Shown here: positions 34,001 through 45,447 of the stretch, piece after piece
How the letters are laid out: the number at the start of each line of letters is the position of its first letter
Numbering within the stretch: position 1 is the first letter of the stretch
Source of the DNA: Pteria penguin
Taxonomy: Eukaryota > Mollusca > Bivalvia > Pterioida > Pteriidae
Direction: 5' to 3'
Assembly: GCA_035048485.1 (NCBI GenBank)
Contig: CM068583.1
Location: 49,690,790 to 49,754,789, forward strand
Length of the DNA: 64,000 bases
The notes under the pieces: generated by a model
Seen by the model: only the letters and a program-made list of their open reading frames with translations
Told to the model about the DNA's origin: nothing
Databases searched by the model: none
Made by a program: the position numbers and the translations under genes

Positions 34001-37000
34001 TGACTAGACCATGAACACTGTAATCCCATCGTCTGTCAAGTAACACTTAAAAAGAAAAAAAAAATTAAGAAACAGGAAGAGTTCAAATTTGCTTTTTAGC
34101 ACATCATCCAATATATTCATACACGTTATGTATTGTAACCTAAATGATAAATAGATCAGGATAATTTTTATATGTTTATGCTATTTAACAATGCGATATA
34201 ATTCTAGCATTTATAATCATAATAGATTGCTGTAATACGACAATGAAGAAGTACACACTAAAGTCGGAATCTGTTTAGCAATCAACAACCAAGAACAGAG
34301 TACAATCGTACATGTTTATGTTACACTTGCCGTATTTTGTAAAAACACACATGCCATGGGTGGATCCATATTTTTTTCCCAAAAGAAGGGAAGGGGGAGT
34401 TTCCGGTCCAATCTGGGGGCGGGTTCGAGCCTATGATTTTGGTAAATTATATGGGGGGAAAGGGCTAACTGACGAATTTCAGGGGTCCAGGCCCTGATCC
34501 CCTCCCCCGCTAGATCCGCGCATGCATGTGTTATAGTAAGTAAGTCAGTATTTATTCATTAAGACAATGTCATTTAAACAGAAGGTTAAAAAATTAACAA
34601 TGAGTAATTACATCAATTTATATACAATATATTTATTCTCACATTTTACAACATAGAGAAGATATGTACATAACATATACAACAGAGCATATTTGATACA
34701 CATACACAAGAGCGTACAACATGTATTTTAACGTGGAGGGAAAACTCTCTTATTAATTGTTTTTATGAATTTACAAAGATGATTAATAATAGAGACTTGT
34801 TCACATGAAAATAAGTTATAAAATATTTGGACGTGATATATATTTTGATGGTGAACATATCATAATGTAACGTTATTCATTTCCTATTTCATTCCCACAT
34901 ATTCTTTGGTTTCTGGGGATATTAGCCCATCTGCCAGTTTCGTTTGGTAATTGGTGATTACTCAATCTTATTAAAACGTGACTTGTACTCCGTTCCTCCA
35001 GGATACTCCCTTGTACACGGAGAGTATCGTAGAGGAACGGAGTACAACTACAGGTCGCGTTTTAATATGATTGATTAATGTTTAACGTCACACCACGAAT
35101 ATTTCACGTATATGGTGACGGCATCTGCCTGATGCGGGGCATACAAATTTTGACCTTTGCAACGGACCCCCACCCGAAGCAGTAAGGGATCTTTAACGTG
35201 CCCATGCATACCACGACACGGGGCCTCGGTTTTTACTGTCTCATCCGAAAGACAGAACACCGGCATGACCAGAGTTGGAATCGAACCCCGGCCTCCAGAT
35301 CAGGAGTCGAGCGCGATACCACTAGGCCACACCGGCTTCGCATTTTAATAAGATTGGTGATTATTAGTTCTAAATCTGGCCAATGTAATGATATGATCTC
35401 GTAATATATTTGCTTCTATATATTTTCTACATGAAAGATTATAATTTGTAAACAAATTATAAAATATACCATTATTGGATTCGTTACAATCAGAAACCCA
35501 TTTTTGTTGAAATTGATTATGTAAGATTTGTTTTACATTTGCTAACAGCAAGTTTTCATTTTCTACATTTTGTGATAACCAAATATAATTCACACCAAAG
35601 TTTATTAAAATATTGTGTATACAATAAATCCATTTAAACTGCACACCAGCTTGATAACGTGTATATAATGTATATAAAAGTTTGTACAGAATATAAGATA
35701 ATTTAGTATCTGTATATAACATACTCTCAGTAACTGAGTTAAAGAAAATATATCGCAGGTAAATGTATACAAATGAAAATATATCGCAGGTACTTGTACT
35801 TGCTTGTTTTAAAAATTTAAAAAATCTAATGTATCTTCACATTCTCTACAGTGAGTTGATACAGAATGAGAAACGCCGAGATCTCTGTAAAGTATATTTT
35901 ATATGATTTCATACATATCACTTTGTCTGAGCAATATAAAGCTGATGATTTTCAATATCAGTGAGAACTCCACACTTGTCTTTGTTTAGCTCTAACAAAT
36001 TCCAGAAATCACGTATATAGCCATAGTTGTTCACACATTCTTATTCTTATCTAAAACGTTCTTTAAAATCTATACAAGAAGATAAGTATACTAATGGAAA
36101 AAACAAACTGTGTTTTCTTAAATGTTAAATAAAAACATAAAAAATATTCGTTTATCGCTCTTTATTCTTAAAGGCATGGTTTGATATACTAAATGCGTGT
36201 TTGAGTACTCAATTTGTTAAAATGTCGCGTTCGATTCGCCACAGCACGTTTTTCTGGAGTTTCGAGTTCAAACGACACATGGTTAGTAATCGATTAGAAT
36301 TTCTTGCATTCATTGACAATATTCAATGTATTGAAAAAGAAACAAGTTGGTTTTTGGAATAAGATTTTGATTGAGAGACGCCTCGCAATATTGTAAATGA
36401 TCGTTTCCATGCTATTGGGATGCTGGAAGCTGGGATGTCTCAAATCGACAGCAATATGGCAGGGCAGTTAGGAGTTCATATTAACACTGTAAATGCTTTA
36501 TGGAGAGGATATCAGTGAAGTGGCACCATTTTTGACCGCCCACAATTAGGACGCCCACGTGTGACGTCACGTCGGCAAGATACGTATATACGGACTTCAC
36601 ATTTGTGTAATCGATTCCAGTTGGCTTCTTTGGCCTTTAAAAGCATCTCTAGGCATCGACAGATAAGTCCTCGTACCGTGAGGAACAGATTGCGAGAGGC
36701 CAGCATCCGTGTTTGAGGTTCTACTACCCGTCCTGTTCTGCTACTGCGTCACCGTGTTGCGAGGTTAGCGTGGTGTAAGAGGCATCGTCGTTTCAATAAC
36801 AGAGATGTGGATGAAGTTCTGTTTACGGACGAGATTTCATCTCGACAGCAGTGACGATCGTGTTCGGGCTTTCCGTCGTGCCGGAGAACGGAGAAGGGCC
36901 AGGGTTGTTCAGCGCTGCTGATTCGGCGGAGGTAGCGTTATGGTCTGGGGTGGAATTACAACACACAGAAGGACCTCTTTGCTAATAGAGGAGGGCAGCC

Positions 37001-39966
37001 GGCGTACGCTACCGTGACGAGATTGTTCGTCATTACGTCATTCCATTCATTCACAACAATCAGCGTAACTCATTCTGCAGCAGGACAACGCACGACTGCA
37101 CATAGCACGCGTTTTTACTAGTAGTGATTATGACTATCTACAGCAGCAAAATGTGAATGAGCTACCTAGGCCTGCGATATTACCGGATTTATCAGTTCAA
37201 TTTCATTTCAATTTAACCAATTTAAATACACTAGGCCTTCTATAATAATGTTTGGGATGAAATGGAACGACTTCTACGTCAAGAGCCAAACCCCCTGCTA
37301 TGTTGGACGCTTTGCGTTATTCTTTATTACGCCATATAGAGGAAAATTCCCCTGGCATTTCTGCATGACCTGATTCGTTCAATGCGTCGTAGGTATGAAG
37401 AATGCATAGGTGCAAATGGTGGTTATACACGCTATTAAACTTGTGAAACTCTTTTTACATCCCCCCTTTTCTGAGATGTAGAGAGGATACGTCATCTCTG
37501 CTCCGTGTCCGTATGCATGTCTGTGTCCGGAACCCTGTGAACACATAAAAGACTATCTGCTGATAACATTAAATAATCGGACTTTCCACAACTGTTTCTT
37601 TTGAATATGCTAGTAGGGGTAGGATAAACTATATTGATTCTTGCTGTTGCAAGGGGTGTCCTGATTGGAAGGTACCCATGTTTGAAGAACTGAAATATAC
37701 GTCAACAAGAATATGTCTAAGGGTGTCGTTTCTTAATTCATATGTTTTTATACAATACAATACAATACACTTTATTGCCAAAACATTGGACCTCGAAGGG
37801 GACACGTGATATACAGACTATAAACATGAGAAACAAGTTAATACAATTACAAAGATTATCTCATATAGAGAAAATGTACATAGGCTAATTTTATGTATAC
37901 AAAATTGAATCTGCTACAATAGCAGTAACATACTACTGACAAACTATAAAATATTATATATAAGTATCTGATATTTGTTTGTATTCAGTCAGCAACAGAG
38001 GGCACTAAGGGACGGTGCTTAGGGAACTATATTAATTTATCAGGTCGACTTCGACTCACAGCATACATTTAATAATTATTCATATTCAGTGTTGTGTCTG
38101 TAAACACCTTTAATTTTCTTCGGTTGTTTTTTTTTTTTTTGTAATTCCGTATAGAGATAGTTCCCCCTCGTGCCCAGTGTTGATGGCCAAGATTGCAGTA
38201 TATTAATTTGTTCAGACCCATAGTGTACCATGACTTCGTTCCGCGATATCGAATTGTTCAATAGACACGATAATAGCATATGTATGCATAACATGCATGT
38301 TACAAGATACATATTTTTGGACATATAAGCGGCACAAGGAAGACCTCCCCTTAACACCCACAATGCCTCACTAGAAAGGGAAGACAAATGCAATATTCAA
38401 ATTGGGAGTTATCCCCCTACCACTGAAACAATTATTGAGTATCAAAGGGAGGTCAGTCCCGCGCCGACCACTTGTCCTTAAGCATGCGCGGATACAGAGG
38501 GGGGGGGGGTTAGGGGGGTCTGGACCCCCCCTGGAATCCGAAAATTTTACCCAAAAAAGGTAATATTTGGGCATTTTTGGGGTTGGAACCCCACCCCACC
38601 CCCCCCCCCTCGTCTAAGAGAAAAATTTACCTTTTTTGGTTGGACCCTCTCTGACAAAAAAATTCTGGATCCGCGCACGTTAAGTAACTACACATGTCAT
38701 CATAAATTTTCACGACTGAACACACAGTGCTCAGTGTATATACATTTACATATATAGACTCTTTTTTTTCAAATAGACATAATTATTTTAGTTGTTAGAA
38801 TAATGAAATATGCATGTATCAGCAAACAACAGAAGGTACCAAGGGACATTGCTCAGGGAACTATGATATAGAACAATCTATTAAAGTTGTGTAATCGTCA
38901 GATATCATAAATATACATGTATATATGTAGTATCATTGCAATATATTATGTTTGATTATTGCTAAATTAGTCCCCCCCCCCCCCTCGTATCTAATGTTGA
39001 AAGCCAAGTTATAATATATCAAACATATTTTGGCTAGCAATGCAAACAATCAATACCAATACTCATATACATTGTACATGTTAGAAAGACAAATTGGGGT
39101 TGGGGGGGGGGGGGGGGGGGGGTAATCACAATAGGATTTTATAAAACTTGCAATTTTTACCAATATCTCTATATCTTCAGTACCCATCAACCAAATAATT
39201 TTCTCATTCAGACCTATGTTCTGAAAATTACCACAGGTAGAATTTGCTTCATAAAATAAATTTTTTCTTTCATATACGTATTTTTTTGCAGCAAAGCAGA
39301 AAGTGCATTTCATCACCTATTTCGCGTGAATTACAATTAGTACATGTATGTACGAAAGTGGGATGGGATATTTTTATGTCTTATATGAAAACGGAAGATA
39401 ATTTGTAAAAGTTATTCTTAGGTTGACAATCTATAAGTATTTCAACGTTTGTTAACTATTTAATTTTTTTTGCAGGTGCATGTATGAGCGTCGTCTCAGC
39501 CTCCATCCAAATTTGCAAAACAGTTCGAGATCTTGCTTACGATATGATGACGTCACTTCATCGAGACAAACTCCGTATGTGCATAGATGCAGTGGATCGA
39601 ATTTCAACGCAAATGGTGGATATTTTTAATAGACATAAAACTAGCAATAGTAATTCTCCGAAAGAAACCCCGCCAGATACCCACTCTAAGTCTACACCGG
39701 GTAACCTCGCTAACCTGTTTCAGCAGCAACACCTTTCAGATCGATCTCCTGAAAGTCCTCCAAACGATAAATTCACAGAAATTCTCCGAGAACATAGTTT
39801 TCCTTCAGGCTTTAGTCCATTGCAGAGTCAGTCTAGCGCTCTCAGTATGACGGAGAATAACTCCGTACAGACTTCCAGTGAAAGTCTTTGTACGGAAGGA
39901 GGTATCTCAGGGAGTATAGATGGGTCGAGTGATAAAGATTCAGGTCATTCCAGTGCTTCCAGATGA
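30242..39966 (+). CDS. TLNRD1: Talin rod domain-containing protein 1 (TLNRD1/MESDC1), two exons
   Basis: Actin-bundling relative of the talin rod. By family knowledge the vertebrate protein is an all-helical R7-R8-like fold, dimerises through its four-helix domain, binds F-actin and promotes filopodia. CDS join 30242-31025, 39476-39966, 424 residues. It matches human TLNRD1 throughout: CERCQSKLQAVSELLILSCD, ARPIRSELI, GLVDKYSV, SPQLIIDLCSNISKH, FKLCVKSVTCAAGCLIASIK, ALVNFATEEDFIG and KAILGACMSVVSASIQICK. The split falls in the glycine codon of ILG|ACM; donor gtaaga, acceptor tttttttgcag. Residues ~315-424 form a polar, Ser/Pro/Gln-rich, probably disordered tail ending SSASR, much longer than the short human tail. 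The start at 30242 is the first ATG of the open frame. No signal peptide or membrane segment. Confidence 0.95.
33306..33442. mobile_element. Short palindromic MITE 'CAGTGGCGGA...TCCGCCACTG', copy 1
   Basis: 137 bp with terminal repeats CAGTGGCGGAACCAGGATTT and AAATCCGCCACTG. The core (gtattagccaaac, ctcagccatttttggtgcca) is shared with copies at 46025, 47151 and 54323. No intact flanking duplication at this copy. Confidence 0.85.
34355..34521. mobile_element. Related short element 'catgggtggatcc...gatccgcgcatg'
   Basis: G-run-containing 165-bp repeat with complementary ends (catgggtggatcc / tagatccgcgcatg). A relative with ends 'atgcgcggatac...ggatccgcgcac' is at 38484-38680. Confidence 0.5.
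34973..35066. repeat. Foldback element inside the LINE
   Basis: 'acttgtactccgttcctc' at about 34981 and its complement 'gaggaacggagtac' at 35032 form a long hairpin flanked by 'attaaaacg'/'cgttttaat'. A half copy (gtagaggaacgaagtacaag) lies at 46832-46851. Confidence 0.65.
35074..35338 (-). mobile_element. tRNA-derived SINE, family A, inverted
   Basis: Inverse of the 25083-25358 SINE over its full length (tggcctagtgg box A near 35325, shared 'cggatgagac' body, 'aatcaatca' tail on the left). The flanks cgcgttttaatatgattg and cgcattttaataagattg form an imperfect 18-bp duplication. It interrupts the LINE remnant. Confidence 0.85.
36380..37437 (+). pseudogene. Tc1/mariner-type transposase pseudogene
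   Basis: Frame pieces in order: MLEAGMSQIDSNMAGQLGVH (helix-turn-helix), DRPQLGRPRVTS (GRPR linker), RHRQISPRTVRNRLREASI, DVDEVLFTDE (first Asp), GGGSVMVWGGIT, QQDNARLHIAR (second Asp), VWDEMERLLR (third acid), and a C-terminus ending GANGGYTRY. At least three in-frame stops, one frameshift near 36838 and a block replaced around 37196-37240 show it is inactive. The order and motifs identify an IS630-Tc1-mariner transposase. TIRs were not located. Confidence 0.88.
37750..38240 (-). mobile_element. LINE 3' UTR copy A, inverted
   Basis: 'cactttattgccaaaacatt' near 37770 and the block 'gggcactaagggacggtgct' at about 38001 recur, diverged, in copy B at about 38840. The gene-side block 'agtgttgatggccaagattg' matches 'taatgttgaaagccaagtta' at about 38992. 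Therefore two truncated inserts of one retroposon lie in tandem. Confidence 0.55.
38780..39330 (-). pseudogene. LINE 3' remnant, copy B
   Basis: Minus-strand ORF 39316-39050 begins MMKCTFCF..., then ERKNLFYEANSTCGNFQNIG and NEKIIWLMGTEDIEILVKIA, followed by SFIKSY. This is the 'zinc-knuckle then ...FI' C-terminus typical of the same LINE group. A poly-G run (39102-39122) interrupts the end. It lies about 150 bp upstream of TLNRD1 exon 2. Confidence 0.55.
39476..39966 (+). CDS. TLNRD1: TLNRD1 exon 2 with disordered tail
   Basis: Starts after acceptor tttttttgcag with the codons GA-C-MSVVSASIQICKTVRDLAYD, homologous to the last helices of the fold in the vertebrate protein. It then carries about 110 polar residues including SPKETPPDTHSKSTPG, an isolated possible amphipathic helix FTEILREHSF, and a serine-rich end. 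Stop TGA at 39964-39966. Confidence 0.94.
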
Positions 39967-40384
39967 TTTGTAAACGCATTGTATGATACTATCAAATCTC
40001 TATGACACCTACTCGTCCTTAGGAAGTTATATTTCACACTGTCTATGTATTCATTTTCTATTATTCTAAATGAAATCTTCTTAGCTATAAGAACACCTTT
40101 TCTGAACCGAAAAGAACAATTATTTCTTCTTACTTTCACATCTTGGATATTCATAAAATGTGTTTCTACGACATAGATTTCCTCCCACAGAGATTAAAAA
40201 TTGGACTAGTTGTTTAGGAGATCACAAAAAAACTTGGATGTACGATCTTTTCGCTTTGGGACTATGTGTATGAAGACTTTTTTCTTTTTTCACCTTTTCC
40301 TAAACACAGATTTTCACAGACACTCTATTGCACTTTAAATGCCTAACTTACAGACTCAGTATTACTACTCTTAACGCCCTAGAT
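39967..40384 (+). other. TLNRD1 3' UTR region
   Basis: Downstream of the TGA the sequence is free of repeats up to a SINE at 40397. No AATAAA is seen here; the nearest variant is attaaa at about 40194. The transcript may extend further. Confidence 0.35.
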
Positions 40385-40396
40385 ACACTTCATAAA

Positions 40397-40569
40397 GGCG
40401 CAGGCTTGGTGTAGTGGTTAAGCGCTTTGCTTGCGGCGCCGAAGATCCGGGTTCGATTCCCGGGTTGCGCCACTATGTTTAAGAGGTTGGTTACCTCCTG
40501 CTTCCATGTTGCGATATAAGTGAAACATTGCTGAAAGCGACGTAAAACACCAATCAACCAACCAACCAA
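40397..40569 (+). mobile_element. tRNA-derived SINE, family B
   Basis: The tRNA-like head GGCGCAGGCTTGG... has box A tggtgtagtgg and box B ggttcgattcc, and its acceptor ends pair (ggcgca/tgcgcc). It is followed by 'gaggttggttacctcctgct', 'gcgacgtaaaacaccaatca' and an (accaaccaa) tail. Exact 12-bp duplication ACACTTCATAAA on both sides (40385-40396, 40570-40581). Inverted copies at 44008-44166 and 59574-59731. Confidence 0.92.
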
Positions 40570-40686
40570 ACACTTCATAAATTCCCTATAAAGGAATTCT
40601 TGAACTGTAGTTTTTGTATGAACGCTTCTTTTAAAACATATAATTATGTCGAAAAGAGATTCTCTTTCCATAAACTCACTTTTTAT

Positions 40687-41052
40687 TCCCCGCTTGTCGC
40701 GAAAGCGTGGGGACATTAAATCTCATTCGTCTTTCCGTCCGTCTACCCGTCTGTCACAAAACTTTGAACTTGGTCATAACTTTTTAACTGTAAGACGTAG
40801 GGCCTCCATATTGGCATGTGTGTCCCTAATTGCAATACCTTTCCGGTGGTACCAGAATTTTTCATCATGTGACCTTGACCGTGACCTTTGACCTACTTCA
40901 GTGTAACTTTTTAACCGTAAGGCGTAGGGCCTTCATATTTGGCACGTGTGTTTGTAGACATGCACAACCATGACAATATGTCACAGATCACTGCGCCCTT
41001 ACTGATAGAACACCCAAAGCGAGGGACCACAATTCTCTGAATTTGCTTGTTG
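40687..41052 (+). mobile_element. Element with internal 'gaccttgacc' units, copy A
   Basis: Begins with a stem-loop (ccccgctt...aagcgtgggg), then 'acattaaatctcatt', two tandem units with 'taactttttaaccgtaaggc' and 'cgtagggccttcatattt', then 'atcactgcgcccttactgat' and 'cacaattctctgaatttgct'. The inverse order and orientation is found at 60923-61404, proving a discrete transposable unit. Confidence 0.75.
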
Positions 41053-42837
41053 TTTCGAGTTTTGGTCAGAGCAACTTCATTTATTAAACATAAGATTTTT
41101 CCGACACCAAAAGGAATTTATGAGTTATATTTCAATGAAGTGATCATTTACTTTCCAGATCGTATCAGTGATTTCACACAAGATTAGCTCTATCACATAC
41201 TGGGAGATTGATATTGACTTAGGACAGCTAATTAAGTTGTTCTAACTTACACTTGTTGCAAAACAACTTGTGCAATCCGTGACTTGTTACCAGTGGCACT
41301 GTCGTGAAAAAGCAAGTCATCTTTACTCACCTTCCTTCATCATTTAAGCAGCCTTTGTCTGCTTCATTAGAATACTGTTATAAGTTACAGTACTAGAGCT
41401 GCCAGTAAGTTTTAAATCAATCAACAATACATCCTTAGGACTCATGATGTCCCATTGGCTGCCAATCTTCGTAAATACAGAGTACCCGCGTCACGTTACA
41501 CGATGACGCATAAAAGACACCTCTCTGCTTCGGGGTATATCCGTTTCACATGTCTAAATTTCCGTGCTGTAAAATACTAAACAAATTAACATTTGATCAC
41601 TTAATAAGTTAAAAATCAAAATTTAAACCAATAAACTTCTTTAAATGAAATTTTATAGAGTAACGAGCAAGTTTTTACTGCCCGGAAACGGTTAAATTTA
41701 TTGACTAAATGGTGAACAATGATGCGATTCCGCGCGAGACTTGCCGACCACATTTTCAAAACTATGTAATGCATATGCTGCAAATATCATTTACCTCAAG
41801 GGACGATACTAGGGAAACAACCAATGGGATTTCTCGTTTGTCCTTGGTTGTCGTATTTATTTTTAATATGAGCTTATTGTAAAATAAGGTATACATTAAA
41901 ATATTTCTTTACTTTGAGGAAATTGTAATGCTATACTTTTCACCAAAACAGTCAACGTGCGAACATACGCTTATATTCGTATGTAGTAACGCAAACAATG
42001 TATGCAGACCACAATGTGATTTTCCCCGATACATCTGCAGTATATAGTACGTTTATACCTAGTTGAAATATATGATACGACACCCTCGTGCATGTAGTTA
42101 TATTGTACATGATCTGTATTCCTCTTGTTAGAAGTAGAAACATACTTTGTCCGTCCTGTCACATCATCTCCACCATACTCTATTCTAGTCGTCTTCTTTT
42201 GTTTTATGTATTCATTACCAATTACCGATAATTACTGCATTCGCAATAGAAATTTATTACCAAAATTATTGTATTAATGTGATGTTTACTAAATCGTTTT
42301 TGCAACTATGTTGTGTGCTGTCACTTGAAATATTTGCTTAATTGCTTTGATATAAGATACCACATTGATACGAGATGCTTTGTTCGAATCTGTTTGTTCG
42401 GTGAAAAAAATCATTTTTGAAAATGTCCGAGTAAGAAGTTGGACTATGTTTGATCCTGATATTTATTCATTTGACGAAAAGTAGATCTTTGTATTAGTGT
42501 AAAATTATTTATCACGATGTCTTATAACAGTGTTATATTTAAAGTATATTACAAGCAAAAGGTAAACTTTCTCTTACTACGAAATCTTTTAAGCACAGCC
42601 AACTTGATTCGACTTGTACGTGTATTTCAAAACTTTAAGCACTGGTTAAGCTTAGCATTGTTTACAATTTGAGAGAAAATAAATAAAATTTGTCAAGTTA
42701 CTGTTAAACTTTAAGATACATTAATTTACTAATTACATACTGTACAACATGGCCGAGAAAAGCATTTCAAAATTTTGGGTAGGGGTCAAACCTTAAATTT
42801 CGCTTCGTTTCGCAATGTGATTAAATGGGCCTATAAT

Positions 42838-42872
42838 CCCCCCCCCCCCCCCCTCCCCTTACAAAAGGGAGG
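42838..42872. repeat. C-run
   Basis: About sixteen C residues followed by an imperfect G-rich inverse (aagggaggggggaggg), a small C/G foldback with quadruplex potential. Confidence 0.5.
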
Positions 42873-43859
42873 GGGGAGGGATTGCGGTGCCTTGCAGCCT
42901 GTGCAAATCAATCTAAATACACAGCATTTATTTCATTCATTGAAGTAATAAGATGAATTTTAATCACTTTTTAGCTTAACCGGTGGTTAAAGTTTTATAT
43001 ATCTGGTCATAATGTATATGTCAAGATAAGTAAGTAGACCACATGTGTTTGATACCATTGTCTTAAGGAAAGTAATGGTAATAAATCTTTTATTATTTTA
43101 GCATGATTTATGATGTGTTCGAATACCCATTTCACGATAAAAATTAGATTTTTCCAGTTTAACTATATCAGTTGACCTGTATTTTTACAAAGTAAAAAGC
43201 ATGTATCTCTATGATATTTTAGTTTTATAATGTGCCAAAAATGTGTAATTCTGAGAAACTTGTTCCGATTATTCAAGTAAGCTGTAATGATCATACCTGT
43301 TAATCCTCAAATCAAAGCGCTGCAATTATATGATATTTCGACTACATGTATTATTCAAAGCAATTTTTTATGTTTCTTTGGATGGTTTACCTCTACATAT
43401 ATTGTATTGCTTTCCATGGACTTTAACTTGCTGACACACAGTCTCTCCTTTCTATGAACTTTTACTTGCTGACACACTCTCCTTCTCTAAAACACTCATT
43501 CTTATCAAACTTTGTAAAATAATACATTGATTAACATTTACATTGTACAATTTTTTCGAAACTGAAATATATGAACAATTGATGACCGGCTGTAATATAT
43601 TTTAAGCATGATGCAGTTGACTGCCATAGACTACTACTTACCTACTTCAGGTGAGCGCTTTAGGCTCATTCAATTTCGTTTTCATCAAGTTGTTTAATCA
43701 TGTCAGCTTAACTTTGTGTACTTGATAGGAATTAAGCGTATGTTTTAATATGTATATGTTTTGACAATCGATTGAAATTTACCTTACAAAATAAATCTAG
43801 TCAGTGAATGTGTTTACATTTGCTCAAACAGCAGTATACAAATAGAGAATCGATGGATT

Positions 43860-44420
43860 TTAGTTCACCTTGGCCGAAAGCTCATGTTAGCTATAGTTAT
43901 AGCGATACGTCGTGATCTATTCGTCTGTCGTCCTTTTGTTTACTTCATTTCAACTTCTTCAGAATCATTAAAAGGATTTTGTTGAAATGTGATAAGAAAG
44001 TAGTACGTTGATTGGTGTTTTACGTCGTTTTCAACAATATTTCAGTTATATCACGACATGGAAGCAGAAGGTTACCAACCTCTTAAACATAGTGGCGCAA
44101 CCTGGCAATCAAGCCCGGATTGTCGGCGCCGCAAGCCAAGCGCTTAACCACTACACCAAGCCTGCATCAGAAATTAGTACGGAATATATGATGCTTTTCG
44201 GCCAGATCTATCAAGGGGAAGATTCAGGGTGGAGTGACATAGATATCTTCTTTTTATAACCTTCCTCTTCATACCAGGTGCACAGATAAAAAAGTTTCTT
44301 CCTAAAAATATGGGTTCCTTTCGCCTGGATCCGCCTAAGACTGGATCATAAGTGTAGCAAAGTAGGTCCAGGAAAGAGCCCTCTTTTGTATTGTTCTCAA
44401 GATGCTCAGGTAAGCGATAT
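43860..44420 (-). mobile_element. Inverted relative of hairpin-ended repeat, hosting a SINE
   Basis: Ends 'agttcaccttggccgaaagc' on the left and 'gctcaggtaagcgatataga' on the right, similar to the ends of the 4463 and 14166 copies but inverted. The SINE at 44008-44166 is inserted within it. Boundaries approximate. Confidence 0.4.
44008..44166 (-). mobile_element. tRNA-derived SINE, family B, inverted copy
   Basis: Inverse of the 40397-40569 SINE over its length: 'ttgattggtgttttacgtcg' at the left, tRNA-like head 'ccactacaccaagcctgc' at the right. The overlapping ORF 44008-44259 is an artefact of it. Confidence 0.88.
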
Positions 44421-44556
44421 AGACCAATTATTTCTCTCGGGACAAAATCTCCCTCACTTTGGTATTTTAACTGAATAATTATTATTCTCCAGCAAACGAG
44501 GTTTTTTTTCTTTTTTTTTTTAAATGGGTTTATATGGAAATCACCCTGTCCGTTCG

Positions 44557-45090
44557 GTTAAGAAGTTCTGAAAGCAGATTTCTCTTATAGTATAAGGGAT
44601 AGGGTTTTCATATTTCCCATAACCAGTACTACATTTGATACCAAGACATTTGACCTAGTGACCTTGACCTTGACCTTCGGTCTTGAAATAATAATTTGAT
44701 TAAGAATTTCTGTTAGCAGATTTCTTTTACAGTATAAGGGATAGGGCTTTCATATTTCACACACATTCACCATTGTAAGTACTTCATTTTGATACCAAGA
44801 TGTTTGACCTCCTGACCTCGACTCGGAACTTTGGTCTTGTAATAATATTTTGGTTAAGAAATTCTGAAAGCAGATTTCCGTTGCATTATAAGCAAAAGGA
44901 CTTTAATATTCACACAAACACACGCATTCACCATTAGAAGTACTACATTTTGATACCAAGACATTTGACCAAGTGACCTTGAACTTTGGTCTTGTATTAA
45001 TAATTTGGTTGATAAATTCTGTAAGCAGATTTGTTTTACAATATAGGGGACTGGACCTTCATATTTCACACACACATTCACCATAATAGC
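44557..45090 (+). repeat. Minisatellite, ~150-bp unit, 3.5 copies
   Basis: Units start near 44557, 44701, 44852 and 45008 (ggttaagaaattctgaaagc, 'ttttacagtataagggatag', 'catatttcacacacattcac', 'gataccaagacatttgacc', 'gaccttgacctt'). The minus-strand ORF across it is spurious. Confidence 0.82.
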
Positions 45091-45447
45091 CGTAAGTAGT
45101 GGTCCTATATGAATGATAGGGCCACAATTTCTTGCGTTGCGTAAACTTGCAATTTTGATAAACGGAATGGCCGGCACGATTCTACGCATTTCGGCATCAA
45201 ATGGAGCAAATAATATACATGAATCTAACATATATGAACACTAAGCAAACGATCGGCAATAATAACTTACCCCAATCTGTTGTCTGAAGGCTGTACACAC
45301 ATTTTTTCCCTACCTGTGTCAAATTTGCCAATTATTTGATACGTAGTCTGAATCATCCATATGTTTGATTCTGCAGTCGAGATGCAAGTACGTAAACGTG
45401 CGGATAATTCAGACTACATATAAACAAACCGGCAAATTTGAGAATTC

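Larger units (their letters stand above)
34530..35722 (-). pseudogene. LINE 3' remnant (C-terminus of reverse transcriptase ORF and UTR)
   Basis: Minus-strand ORF 35722-35345 carries QKWVSDCNESNNGIFYNLFT, then a basic RKYIEANILRDHI and ARFRTNNHQS. On the left of the inserted SINE the same frame type continues as LPNETGRWANIPRNQRICG. This order (RFR..NH.LP.E.GRW...R..R.C) is the zinc-knuckle C-terminus of many bivalve non-LTR retroposons. Stops and insertions show it is dead. Clade not determined. Confidence 0.65.
31026..39475 (+). other. TLNRD1 intron (8.45 kb), a transposon graveyard
   Basis: The vertebrate gene is, to my knowledge, intronless in its coding region, whereas here an intron splits it. 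The intron contains CAG-type repeats, two LINE 3' ends, a Tc1/mariner remnant, an inverted SINE and several G/C homopolymer runs. No gene of its own was recognised at 31030-33300, apart from 'gtccggt...' fragments related to the 22126 element. Confidence 0.8.

Noticed and set aside
33677..34003. 108-codon plus-strand ORF in the TLNRD1 intron
   Set aside because: No homologous family, atypical composition and no splice context.
40397..40470. tRNA-like sequence with intact A and B boxes
   Set aside because: It is the head of a SINE (body, tail and 12-bp TSD present), so it is not a tRNA gene. The same applies to 25083, 35338, 44166, 49983, 50516 and 59731.
44854..45231. 125-codon minus-strand ORF
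   Set aside because: Runs antisense through a tandem repeat array; open because of the repeat.
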